From positions 33,508 to 97,507 of the forward strand of contig CANIGJ010000016.1 in the NCBI GenBank assembly GCA_947467145.1: DNA of 64,000 bases, in the 5' to 3' direction. The notes under the pieces were generated by a model. The model made no database searches, was not told the origin of the DNA, and saw nothing but the letters and a program-made list of their open reading frames with translations. Source of the DNA: Rhodospirillaceae bacterium. Its GTDB lineage: Bacteria; Pseudomonadota; Alphaproteobacteria; Rhodospirillales; UBA2165. This document shows, piece by piece, positions 25,760 to 33,433 of the stretch. The translations under genes were made by a program, and so were the position numbers. Position 1 is the first letter of the stretch, and each line of letters begins with the position of its first letter.

Positions 25760-27340
25760 GTGAGCATCGGCCCTAGCCCCCGCCCCTTCTTCAGAAAGGG
25801 TGGGGGTCTTTTTTCGTGTTGCATCTGCTTCTTAGTTGCACTTTTGGCACTCGGCCTGGCGATGGTTTCGCCGAATGGCCCGCAGGCGGCCGAGCGCAAA
25901 AGCAAAGACAGTAGCGATGCCGCGCAGGATCGTTCCGCGATAAGTCGTTCGGAGATTCTGGCCCCCACGACGGATTTCTCGAAACCCGAGCGCTGGGAAG
26001 AATTGCCCGGCGGCACCGCGACCAATCGCACGCGGTTCGATGCCGACGCCTTCTCGCAGCCCTCGGTCAGCCTGTCGTTCGAGGATCGCGCAAAATTCTT
26101 TATCGGCGACGGCTTCTTCCGCCGCACCTGGGTGACGGCACCGTCGTCCTCGCAATCGGCCGACGGGCTCGGCCCGCTCTACAACGCGCGCGCCTGCCAG
26201 GATTGCCACGTGAAGGACGGGCGTGGCCATCCGCCCGCGCGCAATGACAACAATGCGGTGTCGATGTTTTTGCGGCTGTCCGTGCCGCCCATCAGCGCGG
26301 AAGAAAAACAGCTGATTGCCGAAGGGGCGCGTGTGATCCCCGAGCCGACCTATGGCGGGCAGCTGCAGGATATCGCGATCCCGGGATTGCTCCGCGAAGG
26401 CCGCATGGTCATCACCTATGCCGATCTGCCGGTGACCCTGGCGGGCGGCGAGGTCGTGACTTTGCGCAAGCCCGCCTACAGCGCTGCCGATCTCAATTAC
26501 GGCCCGATGCGCGCCGATGCACTGCTCTCTCCGCGCGTCGCCCCGCCGATGATCGGGCTCGGTCTGCTCGAAGCGATCGCCGACGAAGATATTCTCGCGC
26601 ATGCCGACCCCGACGATAAAGACGGCGACGGCATTTCGGGGCGGCCCAACCGCGCCTTCAGCAAAATGGCCGGCGGCATTACGCTCGGCCGCTTCGGCTG
26701 GAAGGCGGGCCAGGCGCGCATCGCGGAACAAAGCGCCGATGCGGCGGCCGGCGATATCGGCTTGTCCAACCCGCGCGCTCCGTTTGCGTGGGGCGATTGC
26801 ACACCGGCGCAGACCGCGTGCCGTGTTGCGCCCAACGGCAATAATGAAGACGGCTTCGAAGCACCCGCCGAGGTGATGGACCTCATTACCTTCTATTCGC
26901 AAAATCTGGCCGTGCCGATGCGCCGCAATGTGGCAGAGCCGCAAGTGCTGCGCGGCAAGAAATTGATGTATGAAGCGGGCTGCATTTCCTGCCATACGCC
27001 GAAATTCGCCACGCGCAAGGATTACGAAGTTTCCGCACTCGGCGGCGAATTGATCTTCCCCTATTCCGATCTGTTGCTGCACGACATGGGCGAGGGCTTG
27101 GCCGATGGCCGCCCCGAAGCCGAGGCAAGTGGCGCGGAGTGGCGCACGGCACCGCTCTGGGGCCTGGGCTATACCAAGGTTGTGAACGGGCATACATTCT
27201 TGCTGCACGATGGGCGCGCGCGCGACGTCGTCGAGGCGATCCTGTGGCATGGCGGCGAGGCGCAAAAAGCGCGTGATGCCTTTGCCGGATTACCCAAGAC
27301 AGATCGCGACGCCATCGTCGCATTTTTGAATTCTCTTTGA
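25760..27340 (+). CDS. di-haem c oxidoreductase (COG3488 'thiol oxidoreductase' family)
   Basis: Up to 526 residues from a GTG. Two CxxCH haem c sites: CQDCH near residue 152 and CISCH near residue 412, with MauG/CcP-like surroundings (GPLYNARACQDCHVKDGRGH, MYEAGCISCHTPKF, LHDMGEGLADGRPE). It is exported: a hydrophobic stretch CICFLVALLALGLA precedes the mature part. The start is uncertain, because the first 15 codons lie over a hairpin followed by a T-run, so translation may begin later. In such clusters it may handle iron redox state in the periplasm. Confidence 0.88.
   Translation: MSIGPSPRPFFRKGGGLFSCCICFLVALLALGLAMVSPNGPQAAERKSKDSSDAAQDRSAISRSEILAPTTDFSKPERWEELPGGTATNRTRFDADAFSQPSVSLSFEDRAKFFIGDGFFRRTWVTAPSSSQSADGLGPLYNARACQDCHVKDGRGHPPARNDNNAVSMFLRLSVPPISAEEKQLIAEGARVIPEPTYGGQLQDIAIPGLLREGRMVITYADLPVTLAGGEVVTLRKPAYSAADLNYGPMRADALLSPRVAPPMIGLGLLEAIADEDILAHADPDDKDGDGISGRPNRAFSKMAGGITLGRFGWKAGQARIAEQSADAAAGDIGLSNPRAPFAWGDCTPAQTACRVAPNGNNEDGFEAPAEVMDLITFYSQNLAVPMRRNVAEPQVLRGKKLMYEAGCISCHTPKFATRKDYEVSALGGELIFPYSDLLLHDMGEGLADGRPEAEASGAEWRTAPLWGLGYTKVVNGHTFLLHDGRARDVVEAILWHGGEAQKARDAFAGLPKTDRDAIVAFLNSL
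25769..25816 (+). terminator. hairpin with T-run between imelysin and di-haem genes
   Basis: AGCCCCCGCCCCTT pairs with AAAGGGTGGGGGTCT around CTTCAG, followed by TTTTTTC. It looks like an intrinsic terminator or attenuator 66-110 bases after the imelysin stop. It overlaps the predicted first codons of the di-haem gene, so either that gene starts further down or the structure tunes read-through. Confidence 0.5.
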
Positions 27341-27341
27341 G

Positions 27342-28577
27342 ATGAACATGGAAGCAAGAATTCAAATAAAACCGTCATGCCCGGGCTTGACCCGGGCATC
27401 CACGGAGAGGCGCGTCGGCGCCGATAAGAGTCATGCCGCGCTATCGCGCTTTCGTGGATGGCCGGGTCTGCGCCCGGCCATGACGATCGTGTTTATGGCC
27501 GCCTCGCTTTTGACCGCCTCCGCGCAGGCCGACGAAGCCTTCACGCCGACCAAGAACCTGCCCTACGCCGCCCTTAATAAGGCGCTCACCGAACAGGTCG
27601 CCGTGCCGGCCTATCAGGCGTTGGTCCCGGCGATGAGTGCGCTGGCGACGGCGAGTGCGGAATTCTGCCTCGATCCGCCGACCGGCGTTTATGCGCGCGT
27701 GGTCGATTCCTTCCATGGCGCGATGACGGCTTGGCAGCGTGCCCAGCCCATCGGTTTCGGCCCGGTCTCGAAAGACAACCGCCAGGCGCGGTTCGAATTC
27801 TGGCCCGATACGGGTGGCTCGACCGATCGCCAGATCCGCCGCGTGCTGAACGATCGCGACCCAGCCTTGGTCGCCGACGGCGGGCTCACCGGCAAAAGTG
27901 TCGCCTTGCAGAGCCTCGCGATCTTCGAGCGCCTGATGGCCGAGAACGTGTCGCGCCTTGCCGGTGCGGGCAAAGACGGCACGGCCGAAGACAAATATGC
28001 CTGCGCCTGGATGAGCGAGATCGCCCGCTTCCAGGCGCGCCTTGCCGTTGCCGTTGCCGACGAATGGGCCAATGGTTTTGCCGCGACGATGCTCGGTGCG
28101 GAATCCGGTAACGCGTCCTATGCGGATGCACGCGCCGCCACCACCGATTATCTCAAATCGCTGTCCGGCATCGTCGATATCGTCATCCGCCAGAAGCTCG
28201 AACGCCCGATGGATGTCAGCGTCGCCAAGGCGCGGGCCGCGCGCGCCGAAAGCTGGCGCACCAAACGCTCGATGAACAATATCGTCGCCAATCTCGAAAG
28301 TGCGCGGGCCCTGATCGCGACGCCCGACGGTTTCGCCGATCTTATGAAAGCTGCCGGATCGGGCGCGCTCGGCACCGGCATGGTCGGTCAGTTCGATACG
28401 GCCATCGCGTCGGCCAAGGCCATCGGCAATCTGGAAGACGCGCTGGGCGATACCGGCATGCGCCCGAAGCTGGAGGATCTGTTGCGCCAGCTTCGCGCCA
28501 TCCGCACGTTGCTCCAGGGTCCGCTGTCGCAGGACACGGAACTCACGGTCGGCTTCACGTCCCTGGACGGCGATTGA
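27342..28577 (+). CDS. second imelysin-like protein (COG3489 type)
   Basis: Up to 411 residues. ATG 27342 directly follows the di-haem stop (TGAGATG), allowing reinitiation, but codons ~12-48 are made of a 110-nt palindromic repeat. An internal ATG at 27480, the last bases of the repeat, gives a compact signal peptide MTIVFMAASLLTASAQA and 365 residues. No clear Shine-Dalgarno supports either start. The mature part (NKALTEQVAVPAYQAL, AQPIGFGPVSKDNRQARFEF, WPDTGGSTDRQIRRVLNDRD) is the COG3489 variant that lacks the GxHxxE motif. It partners the upstream imelysin in the iron cluster. Confidence 0.87.
   Translation: MNMEARIQIKPSCPGLTRASTERRVGADKSHAALSRFRGWPGLRPAMTIVFMAASLLTASAQADEAFTPTKNLPYAALNKALTEQVAVPAYQALVPAMSALATASAEFCLDPPTGVYARVVDSFHGAMTAWQRAQPIGFGPVSKDNRQARFEFWPDTGGSTDRQIRRVLNDRDPALVADGGLTGKSVALQSLAIFERLMAENVSRLAGAGKDGTAEDKYACAWMSEIARFQARLAVAVADEWANGFAATMLGAESGNASYADARAATTDYLKSLSGIVDIVIRQKLERPMDVSVAKARAARAESWRTKRSMNNIVANLESARALIATPDGFADLMKAAGSGALGTGMVGQFDTAIASAKAIGNLEDALGDTGMRPKLEDLLRQLRAIRTLLQGPLSQDTELTVGFTSLDGD
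27374..27484 (+). repeat. ~110-nt composite palindromic repeat, copy 2
   Basis: Starts GTCATGCCCGGGCTTGACCC and ends GCGCCCGGCCATGAC. The interior, reverse-complemented, equals that of copy 1 at 19401-19509 (AAAGCGCGATAGCGCG, GACTCTTATCGGCGC, GACGCGCCTCTC). Here it sits at the beginning of the second imelysin frame and stays open in that frame. Confidence 0.8.
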
Positions 28578-29650
28578 TGCTGACGAGGCGAAATTTCCTC
28601 GCCGGTCTTTCTGCGGTTCCGCTCGTTAGCCGCATAAGTTTTGCAAGCACATCTTCCCTCTTTCTCAGCTGTGCCGACGACCGCGCGCGCAATCACCATG
28701 TCGTCGGCTTCGACCTCACAGGTGCGCCGCATTTCAAGATCAAGCTGCCGGCGCGCGGGCACGGTTATGCGCAACATGCGACTCGCGCGGAAACAATTGT
28801 GTTTGGCCGCCGCCCGGGATCGTTCGCGGCCCTGGTCGATACGCGCGCGGGCACGCTCGCCGGCATGATCGATCCGCCCCAGGGGCGCTGCTTCTACGGA
28901 CACGGCACGTTCTCCGCAGATGGCGCGCTCCTCTATGTCTGCGAACATGACGACGCGACCGGCAACGGCTTCATTGGCGTTTACGATGCGCAGCACAGCT
29001 ACAAACGCATCGGCGATTTTGCGGCCGGCGGCATCGGCCCACACGAGGTGCGGTTGCTGCCGGATGGCCAAACGCTTGTCGTCGCGGTCGGCGGCATCCT
29101 GACCGACGGCAAGCGCGACAAGCTCAATATCGCCACCATGGATCCGAGCATCGCTTACCTAGATGCCGCATCGGGCAAAGTGGTCGAACAGGTCCGCGCG
29201 CCTGCGGAATGGCATCAGCTGTCGATTCGCCATATCGATCTCGATGCACAAGGTCGCGTTGCCATCGCCATGCAATATGAGGGCGATGCCGGCGCGAGCG
29301 TCCCGCTGGCGGCGTTGCATGTGCGCGGGCAAACCGCGCTGCAGTTTTTGCGTGCCGGCGAAGACGATGCGATGCGCTTGAAACAGTATCTCGGCGATAT
29401 CGCGTTTTCGGTTGATGGCGCAACGATCTGCGCCACCAGCCCGGTCGGTTCGGTCGTGGCACTGTGGGACGCGCGGAGCGGCGCTTATATCGAGATGACC
29501 GACGCCGCCGACGGCTGCGGCATCGTGTCGCTCGGCGAGGCGTTCGTGGTCAGCGGCGGCGACGGACGTTTGCGCCGTCTCGATACCGCCGCCAACGAGC
29601 CGCTCGCCGCAACGAGCTGGACTTGGGACAATCACATGGCGGTCATCTGA
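28577..29650 (+). CDS. DUF1513 family protein (COG3490), Tat-exported
   Basis: 357 residues. The ATG at 28577 shares its A with the TGA stop of the preceding imelysin gene. Signal LTRRNFLAGLSAVPLVS has the twin-arginine pattern. The body has repeated beta-propeller-like blades (GHGTFSADGALLYVCEHDD, GIGPHEVRLLPDGQTLVVAV, GDIAFSVDGATICATSPVGS, VVSGGDGRLRRLD). DUF1513 is the usual fourth member of imelysin/di-haem clusters; its activity is unknown. Confidence 0.9.
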   Translation: MLTRRNFLAGLSAVPLVSRISFASTSSLFLSCADDRARNHHVVGFDLTGAPHFKIKLPARGHGYAQHATRAETIVFGRRPGSFAALVDTRAGTLAGMIDPPQGRCFYGHGTFSADGALLYVCEHDDATGNGFIGVYDAQHSYKRIGDFAAGGIGPHEVRLLPDGQTLVVAVGGILTDGKRDKLNIATMDPSIAYLDAASGKVVEQVRAPAEWHQLSIRHIDLDAQGRVAIAMQYEGDAGASVPLAALHVRGQTALQFLRAGEDDAMRLKQYLGDIAFSVDGATICATSPVGSVVALWDARSGAYIEMTDAADGCGIVSLGEAFVVSGGDGRLRRLDTAANEPLAATSWTWDNHMAVI

Positions 29651-29721
29651 CCGCGGGCACGTGGCGTTGGTCAGCGCCGCCCGAGCCTGCTACGCTCCTG
29701 GCCGGGGATCGGAGGGGTGGC

Positions 29722-29976
29722 ATGACCGACGGCACGCGCGCAGAGATACTCAACGCATTCGGTTTGCGCGATCGCGCGATTTTCGATGTCGGCCCCGATA
29801 GCGGTTGCCGCGCCGGAGCGGCGCAGGTTCGCGTCGCGGCGACGGGCGATCCCTGCCAGCATTTTTCGGCCGATCATGCGGCCAAGCTCGCGCGCGCTTT
29901 GGATGGCGTGGACGTTCCGCTGGCCGCGCGCATCCGTCGCGCTGTTGCGGACGCGGCCAAACACGCGAAAGGCTAA
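29722..29976 (+). CDS. 84-residue protein of unknown function
   Basis: ATG 29722 has a good ribosome-binding site (GGAGGGGTGGC). The peptide is MTDGTRAEILNAFGLRDRAI and onward, with two cysteines (SGCRAG, DPCQHF) and a helical C-terminal half (LARALDGVDVPLAARIRRAV). No signal peptide. Its stop overlaps the ATG of the DUF3667 gene (TAATG), which supports translation of both. I do not recognise the family. Confidence 0.6.
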   Translation: MTDGTRAEILNAFGLRDRAIFDVGPDSGCRAGAAQVRVAATGDPCQHFSADHAAKLARALDGVDVPLAARIRRAVADAAKHAKG

Positions 29977-30827
29977 TGGCGGATCTCTCTTCGCCGGTCT
30001 GGACCTGCCCGACCTGTCACACTGAAATCGCCTCGTCGTTTTGTCCGGGCTGCGGCGAAAAGCCGCTCGATCCGCGCGACCTCACCATGCCCGGTCTCGC
30101 CGAGCAGGTCTTCAATGCACTGAGCTCCATCGATAGCCGTTTGTTGCGCAGCCTGCACGATCTCGTCGTGCGGCCGGGTGCCTTGACCTTGGCGTATGTG
30201 CGCGGACAACGCCGGCCGTACTTGACGCCGATCCCATTGTTCCTGATCTGCAACGTCATCTTTTTCGCGGTGCAGTCGCTCACCGATCTCAAGATCTTTG
30301 CGCCGATCCTCGACGACCAGATCACGACCCAGCCGTTAAGCGATCTCGCCCGCGCGATGATGACGGATCGTCTGACCGGGCTCGGCACGGGCCTCGATCA
30401 ATACCGCCCGTTGTTCAACCAGGCGGAAGCGTCCAACGCCAAGACGCTCATCGGTTTGATGATGCTGCCCTTCGCGCTGGTGCCGCCGCTGCTGTTCTGG
30501 CGCTTGCATCGTCCGATGGCGGTGCATGTGGTGTTCTCGCTGCACTTCTACGCTTTTTTGTTGCTGCTGTTCTGTGTGCCCTTGTTGTTGGTGGCGGGCG
30601 CGGGCCTCTTTGGGTTTCCTAGCAGGCTCGACAACGATGTCGATACCGCGCTGTCGTGGGCGCTTCTCATCGCGTGCGCGGCCTATTTTCATACTGCGAC
30701 GGGTGTTGTGTATGGCATGCGCGGGATCAAACAGTTGGGCGCCGCGCTCGCCATGACCGTCGCCGGCGCGTTCATCTTCTTGGGCTACCGCTTCGTGCTG
30801 TTCGCCATCACGCTCTATACGACGTGA
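29976..30827 (+). CDS. DUF3667-type zinc-ribbon membrane protein
   Basis: 283 residues. N-terminal zinc ribbon CPTCHTEIASSFCPGCGEK (CxxC-x10-CxxC) at ~10-28, then LHDLVVRPGALTLAYVRGQR and RPYLTPIPLFLICNVIFFAV, the diagnostic DUF3667 region. Four to five membrane helices follow in the C-terminal half. The role is unknown; the ribbon faces the cytoplasm. It shares a transcript with the 84-residue gene upstream and the zinc-ribbon gene 10 bases downstream. Confidence 0.85.
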   Translation: MADLSSPVWTCPTCHTEIASSFCPGCGEKPLDPRDLTMPGLAEQVFNALSSIDSRLLRSLHDLVVRPGALTLAYVRGQRRPYLTPIPLFLICNVIFFAVQSLTDLKIFAPILDDQITTQPLSDLARAMMTDRLTGLGTGLDQYRPLFNQAEASNAKTLIGLMMLPFALVPPLLFWRLHRPMAVHVVFSLHFYAFLLLLFCVPLLLVAGAGLFGFPSRLDNDVDTALSWALLIACAAYFHTATGVVYGMRGIKQLGAALAMTVAGAFIFLGYRFVLFAITLYTT

Positions 30828-30837
30828 GAAAGGGACC

Positions 30838-31236
30838 ATGGCTTTAATTAAATGCGAGGAATGTGGGCGAGAGATCTCGGACAAGGCCGCTGCCTGCGTC
30901 GGCTGCGGCGCCCCGATCGTTCGGGCCGCGATCCCAGGTCCAACCAGAATTTATTACGACCAAGGCTGCGATGCATTCATCGGCACCAAGGCGCTGGCGG
31001 TTAAGCTCGCCGTGAATGCCATACGCAAAATTGGCTGGCGGCTCGATAGCGCCGATGAGAATACTGGCATTGTCGCCTTTACGACCGGTGTGACGTGGGC
31101 GTCATGGCGTGGCGTCGCCGGGACGATCGCCATAGTGGATGTGGGCGAGAACAAATTCCGGGCTGTTGGATCGTCGCAACAGGACGAGACGAAGGCCGAC
31201 AAAGTCATGGAAACGATGCGGGTTCTCGCCTCGTAG
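30838..31236 (+). CDS. small zinc-ribbon protein
   Basis: 132 residues; GAAAGGG provides the ribosome-binding site. N-terminal ribbon CEECGREISDKAAACVGCGA with two CxxC pairs, then a beta-rich domain of unknown type (YYDQGCDAFIGTKALAVKLA, NAIRKIGWRLDSADENTGIV). No membrane helix. The second DUF3667-neighbouring ribbon protein in a row suggests joint function, but this is inference. Confidence 0.8.
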   Translation: MALIKCEECGREISDKAAACVGCGAPIVRAAIPGPTRIYYDQGCDAFIGTKALAVKLAVNAIRKIGWRLDSADENTGIVAFTTGVTWASWRGVAGTIAIVDVGENKFRAVGSSQQDETKADKVMETMRVLAS

Positions 31237-31364
31237 CTGCTGTCCCCACCGCCGCGTTGCCGCGCGCCGCCGGTGATGTGACATGCAAGATGTTCATAAC
31301 TGAGTCAGGGCGATCCCACCTACGATGCAATCCATGGGGCGTGGCGTTTCCATGGGAGATTGCG

Positions 31365-32177
31365 GTGACTGTAGCGATCCGAAAATTTCTGGAGATGTCG
31401 TGGACCGACGTGCAAACGGCGGCGACCAAGGATCCCCTCGTCATTATTCCCGCCGGTCAGATTGTGCAGCACGGCCCGCATCTCCCCGTCGCGACCGATA
31501 TCTGGCAGGCCGAAGGAACCAGTACCCGCGTTCTGGACGGACTTGCGCTTAAAGGTCACGAGGCGATCCTCGGGCCGACAGTGTCGTTCAGCTTCTCGCC
31601 TGCGCAGGAAGGTTTTCCCGGCTATATCAATTTGTCGCCGGAAACCTTGGCCGATCAGGTCGAGGAAATTTCGACCTGCCTGGCACGCCAGGGCTTTCGC
31701 CGCCAGGCCGTCGTCTTGTTCGGGCCGGGCAGTTGGTCGAGCCTCAATGTCGCTGCCTCGCGTCTCGCGCGCGACAAAACGGCGAAACTGGTCATCCTCG
31801 ATGGGCTCAACACGGCGCGCGCCGTGGGTGGGCATTTGTTGGAAGGCAACGATCCGGCGAGCGGCAAATACGATGTGCACGCCGGCGAGCTGGAAACCTC
31901 GCTCATGCTCGCTCTGGCGCCCCATCTCGTGAACATGGCCCGCGCCGTCTGTCATTACTCGGATATCTACGCGTCGTTTTTCAAGTATGGGACGAACAGC
32001 GGCCCCATGCAGCAGAAGATGGCGGCCGTCGGCTTAGATGATTGGGCCGATTTCGGCGCGGATGGCGTGACGGGCGACGCGACCCGCGCGAGCGCCGAGA
32101 AGGGCAACGCGTTCCTCGATCTGACGGCCAAGGAAATCGTGCGGCACCTAGAGGATTGGGTGTTGAAGGCCAAGTAA
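31365..32177 (+). CDS. creatininase-family protein with lost metal ligands
   Basis: 270 residues from the GTG at 31365 (GGGAG seven bases upstream). The fold signature is clear: VIIPAGQIVQHGPHLPVATD near residue 26 and KYDVHAGELETSLMLAL near 170. In active creatininases the first motif reads EQHGPHLP and the Glu binds metal; here it is Val (IVQHG). The NGHGGN-type motif that supplies another His is replaced by FGPGSWSSLN near residue 120. Amidohydrolase activity is therefore doubtful or altered. It precedes two receptor genes and an enolase-superfamily gene. Confidence 0.85.
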   Translation: MTVAIRKFLEMSWTDVQTAATKDPLVIIPAGQIVQHGPHLPVATDIWQAEGTSTRVLDGLALKGHEAILGPTVSFSFSPAQEGFPGYINLSPETLADQVEEISTCLARQGFRRQAVVLFGPGSWSSLNVAASRLARDKTAKLVILDGLNTARAVGGHLLEGNDPASGKYDVHAGELETSLMLALAPHLVNMARAVCHYSDIYASFFKYGTNSGPMQQKMAAVGLDDWADFGADGVTGDATRASAEKGNAFLDLTAKEIVRHLEDWVLKAK

Positions 32178-32280
32178 GGCCGCCGGCGCCGCGGTCCGGT
32201 TGCCGTTCTCTCGTTAATGCTGTTACCATTCAGCGAACGGGGACAGACGCCGAATGGCGCATCCGCAAAAATGGGAGACG

Positions 32281-33396
32281 ATGCGCGCGATGGACCGAAT
32301 CGTGAAACGCATACTCGGCCTGGTCGCCGTGCTTTGCGCCGCACCGGCGACGGCCTATGCACAAGATGCGGGCCCGGACGCCAGGCTCTGGGACGCCACC
32401 CTGGCGAAGGCCAAAACCCAAACGCTCGTCATGGTCAATCAGGGCGGCCCGGGTTTCGATAAAACGATCGAGGCCTTCACCAAAAAATTCGGCATCAAGG
32501 TCGATGCGACGGTGGCGCGGCCCACCGTCATCCTACCGCGCGTCAAAACCGAGCAGGCCAACGGTCAATATCTCTGGGATATGTGGTGGGCGACGACATC
32601 CAACATGACCGGCTCGGCCGCGCCGGCTGGAATGCTGCAAAAATTCGACGACTTCCTGATTCTGCCCGAGGTCAAGGACATCGCGAATTGGCGCCATCCG
32701 AATTACATCTACGGCGATGCGGGACACATGGTCTTCACGCATGCGCACGAGGTCACGGCGTCGGCCTATCGCAATCTCGATATCGTGCCCGAGGTTAACA
32801 CCGACACGATCGACGGCCTGCTCGATCCCCGGCTGAAGGGCAAAGTCATCGTCCGCGACGCCTCGCAAACCAATGCCGGCTCGTCGGCTCTCGCGCCGCT
32901 CTACAAGGTCAAGGGCGCGGCCTTCGTCACCCGCTTTCTCACGGAACAGGAACCGCGCGTTCTCGACAATCCACAGCAGATCGATTCCACCATCATGCGC
33001 GGGGGTGCGGCGGTCGCCTTCGGCATGCAGTTCTTCGCCTATGCCGGCTGCGTGAAGGATGGCGGTTGCAAGAATGTGAAGCCGATTCCGCATTTGGCCG
33101 CGGTGTCGTCGCGCGGCTTTGCCATCTTCAGGAACGCGCCTAATCCTGAGGCCACGAAAATCTTCGTCAATTGGGTCTTGAGCAAGGAAGGCCAGGAACT
33201 GTTCGTTCGCGAATGGGCGGCGGGCAACGACAGCGGCGCCGTCAGCATGCGCAAGGACGTCGAGCCGCATCCCTTGCACAAGCAGGATCTGCCTGATTTC
33301 ACCCGGGCCAATGACTATGTCTGGGTTCACACCGACGAAGGCGCCAAGGAAGTCGATGCCGTCGTGAAGATATTCAAGGAAACTGTAGGAAAATAA
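32281..33396 (+). CDS. ABC transporter periplasmic receptor, iron/thiamine/polyamine type (SBP_bac_6/8-like)
   Basis: 371 residues from ATG 32281, which has GGGAG five bases upstream; an earlier in-frame ATG at 32254 lacks one. Signal RILGLVAVLCAAPATAYA. The mature protein (TLVMVNQGGPGFDKTIEAFT, KKFGIKVDATVARPTVILPR, QNNAGSSALAPLYKV-type region TNAGSSALAPLYKVKG, IFVNWVLSKEGQELF) follows the FbpA/PotD-like fold. Ligand unknown. No permease or ATPase is adjacent, only a second receptor-like gene. Confidence 0.85.
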   Translation: MRAMDRIVKRILGLVAVLCAAPATAYAQDAGPDARLWDATLAKAKTQTLVMVNQGGPGFDKTIEAFTKKFGIKVDATVARPTVILPRVKTEQANGQYLWDMWWATTSNMTGSAAPAGMLQKFDDFLILPEVKDIANWRHPNYIYGDAGHMVFTHAHEVTASAYRNLDIVPEVNTDTIDGLLDPRLKGKVIVRDASQTNAGSSALAPLYKVKGAAFVTRFLTEQEPRVLDNPQQIDSTIMRGGAAVAFGMQFFAYAGCVKDGGCKNVKPIPHLAAVSSRGFAIFRNAPNPEATKIFVNWVLSKEGQELFVREWAAGNDSGAVSMRKDVEPHPLHKQDLPDFTRANDYVWVHTDEGAKEVDAVVKIFKETVGK

Positions 33397-33397
33397 C

Positions 33398-33418
33398 GCA
33401 AAGCGACCCCGCGTCGGA
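33398..33418 (+). repeat. short palindromic repeat, copy D
   Basis: GCAAAGCGACCCCGCGTCGG followed by A, two substitutions from the consensus. It begins one base after the stop codon of the iron/polyamine-type receptor gene and ends 15 bases before the next start codon. Confidence 0.75.
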
Positions 33419-33433
33419 GATAAGGGAACTTAC

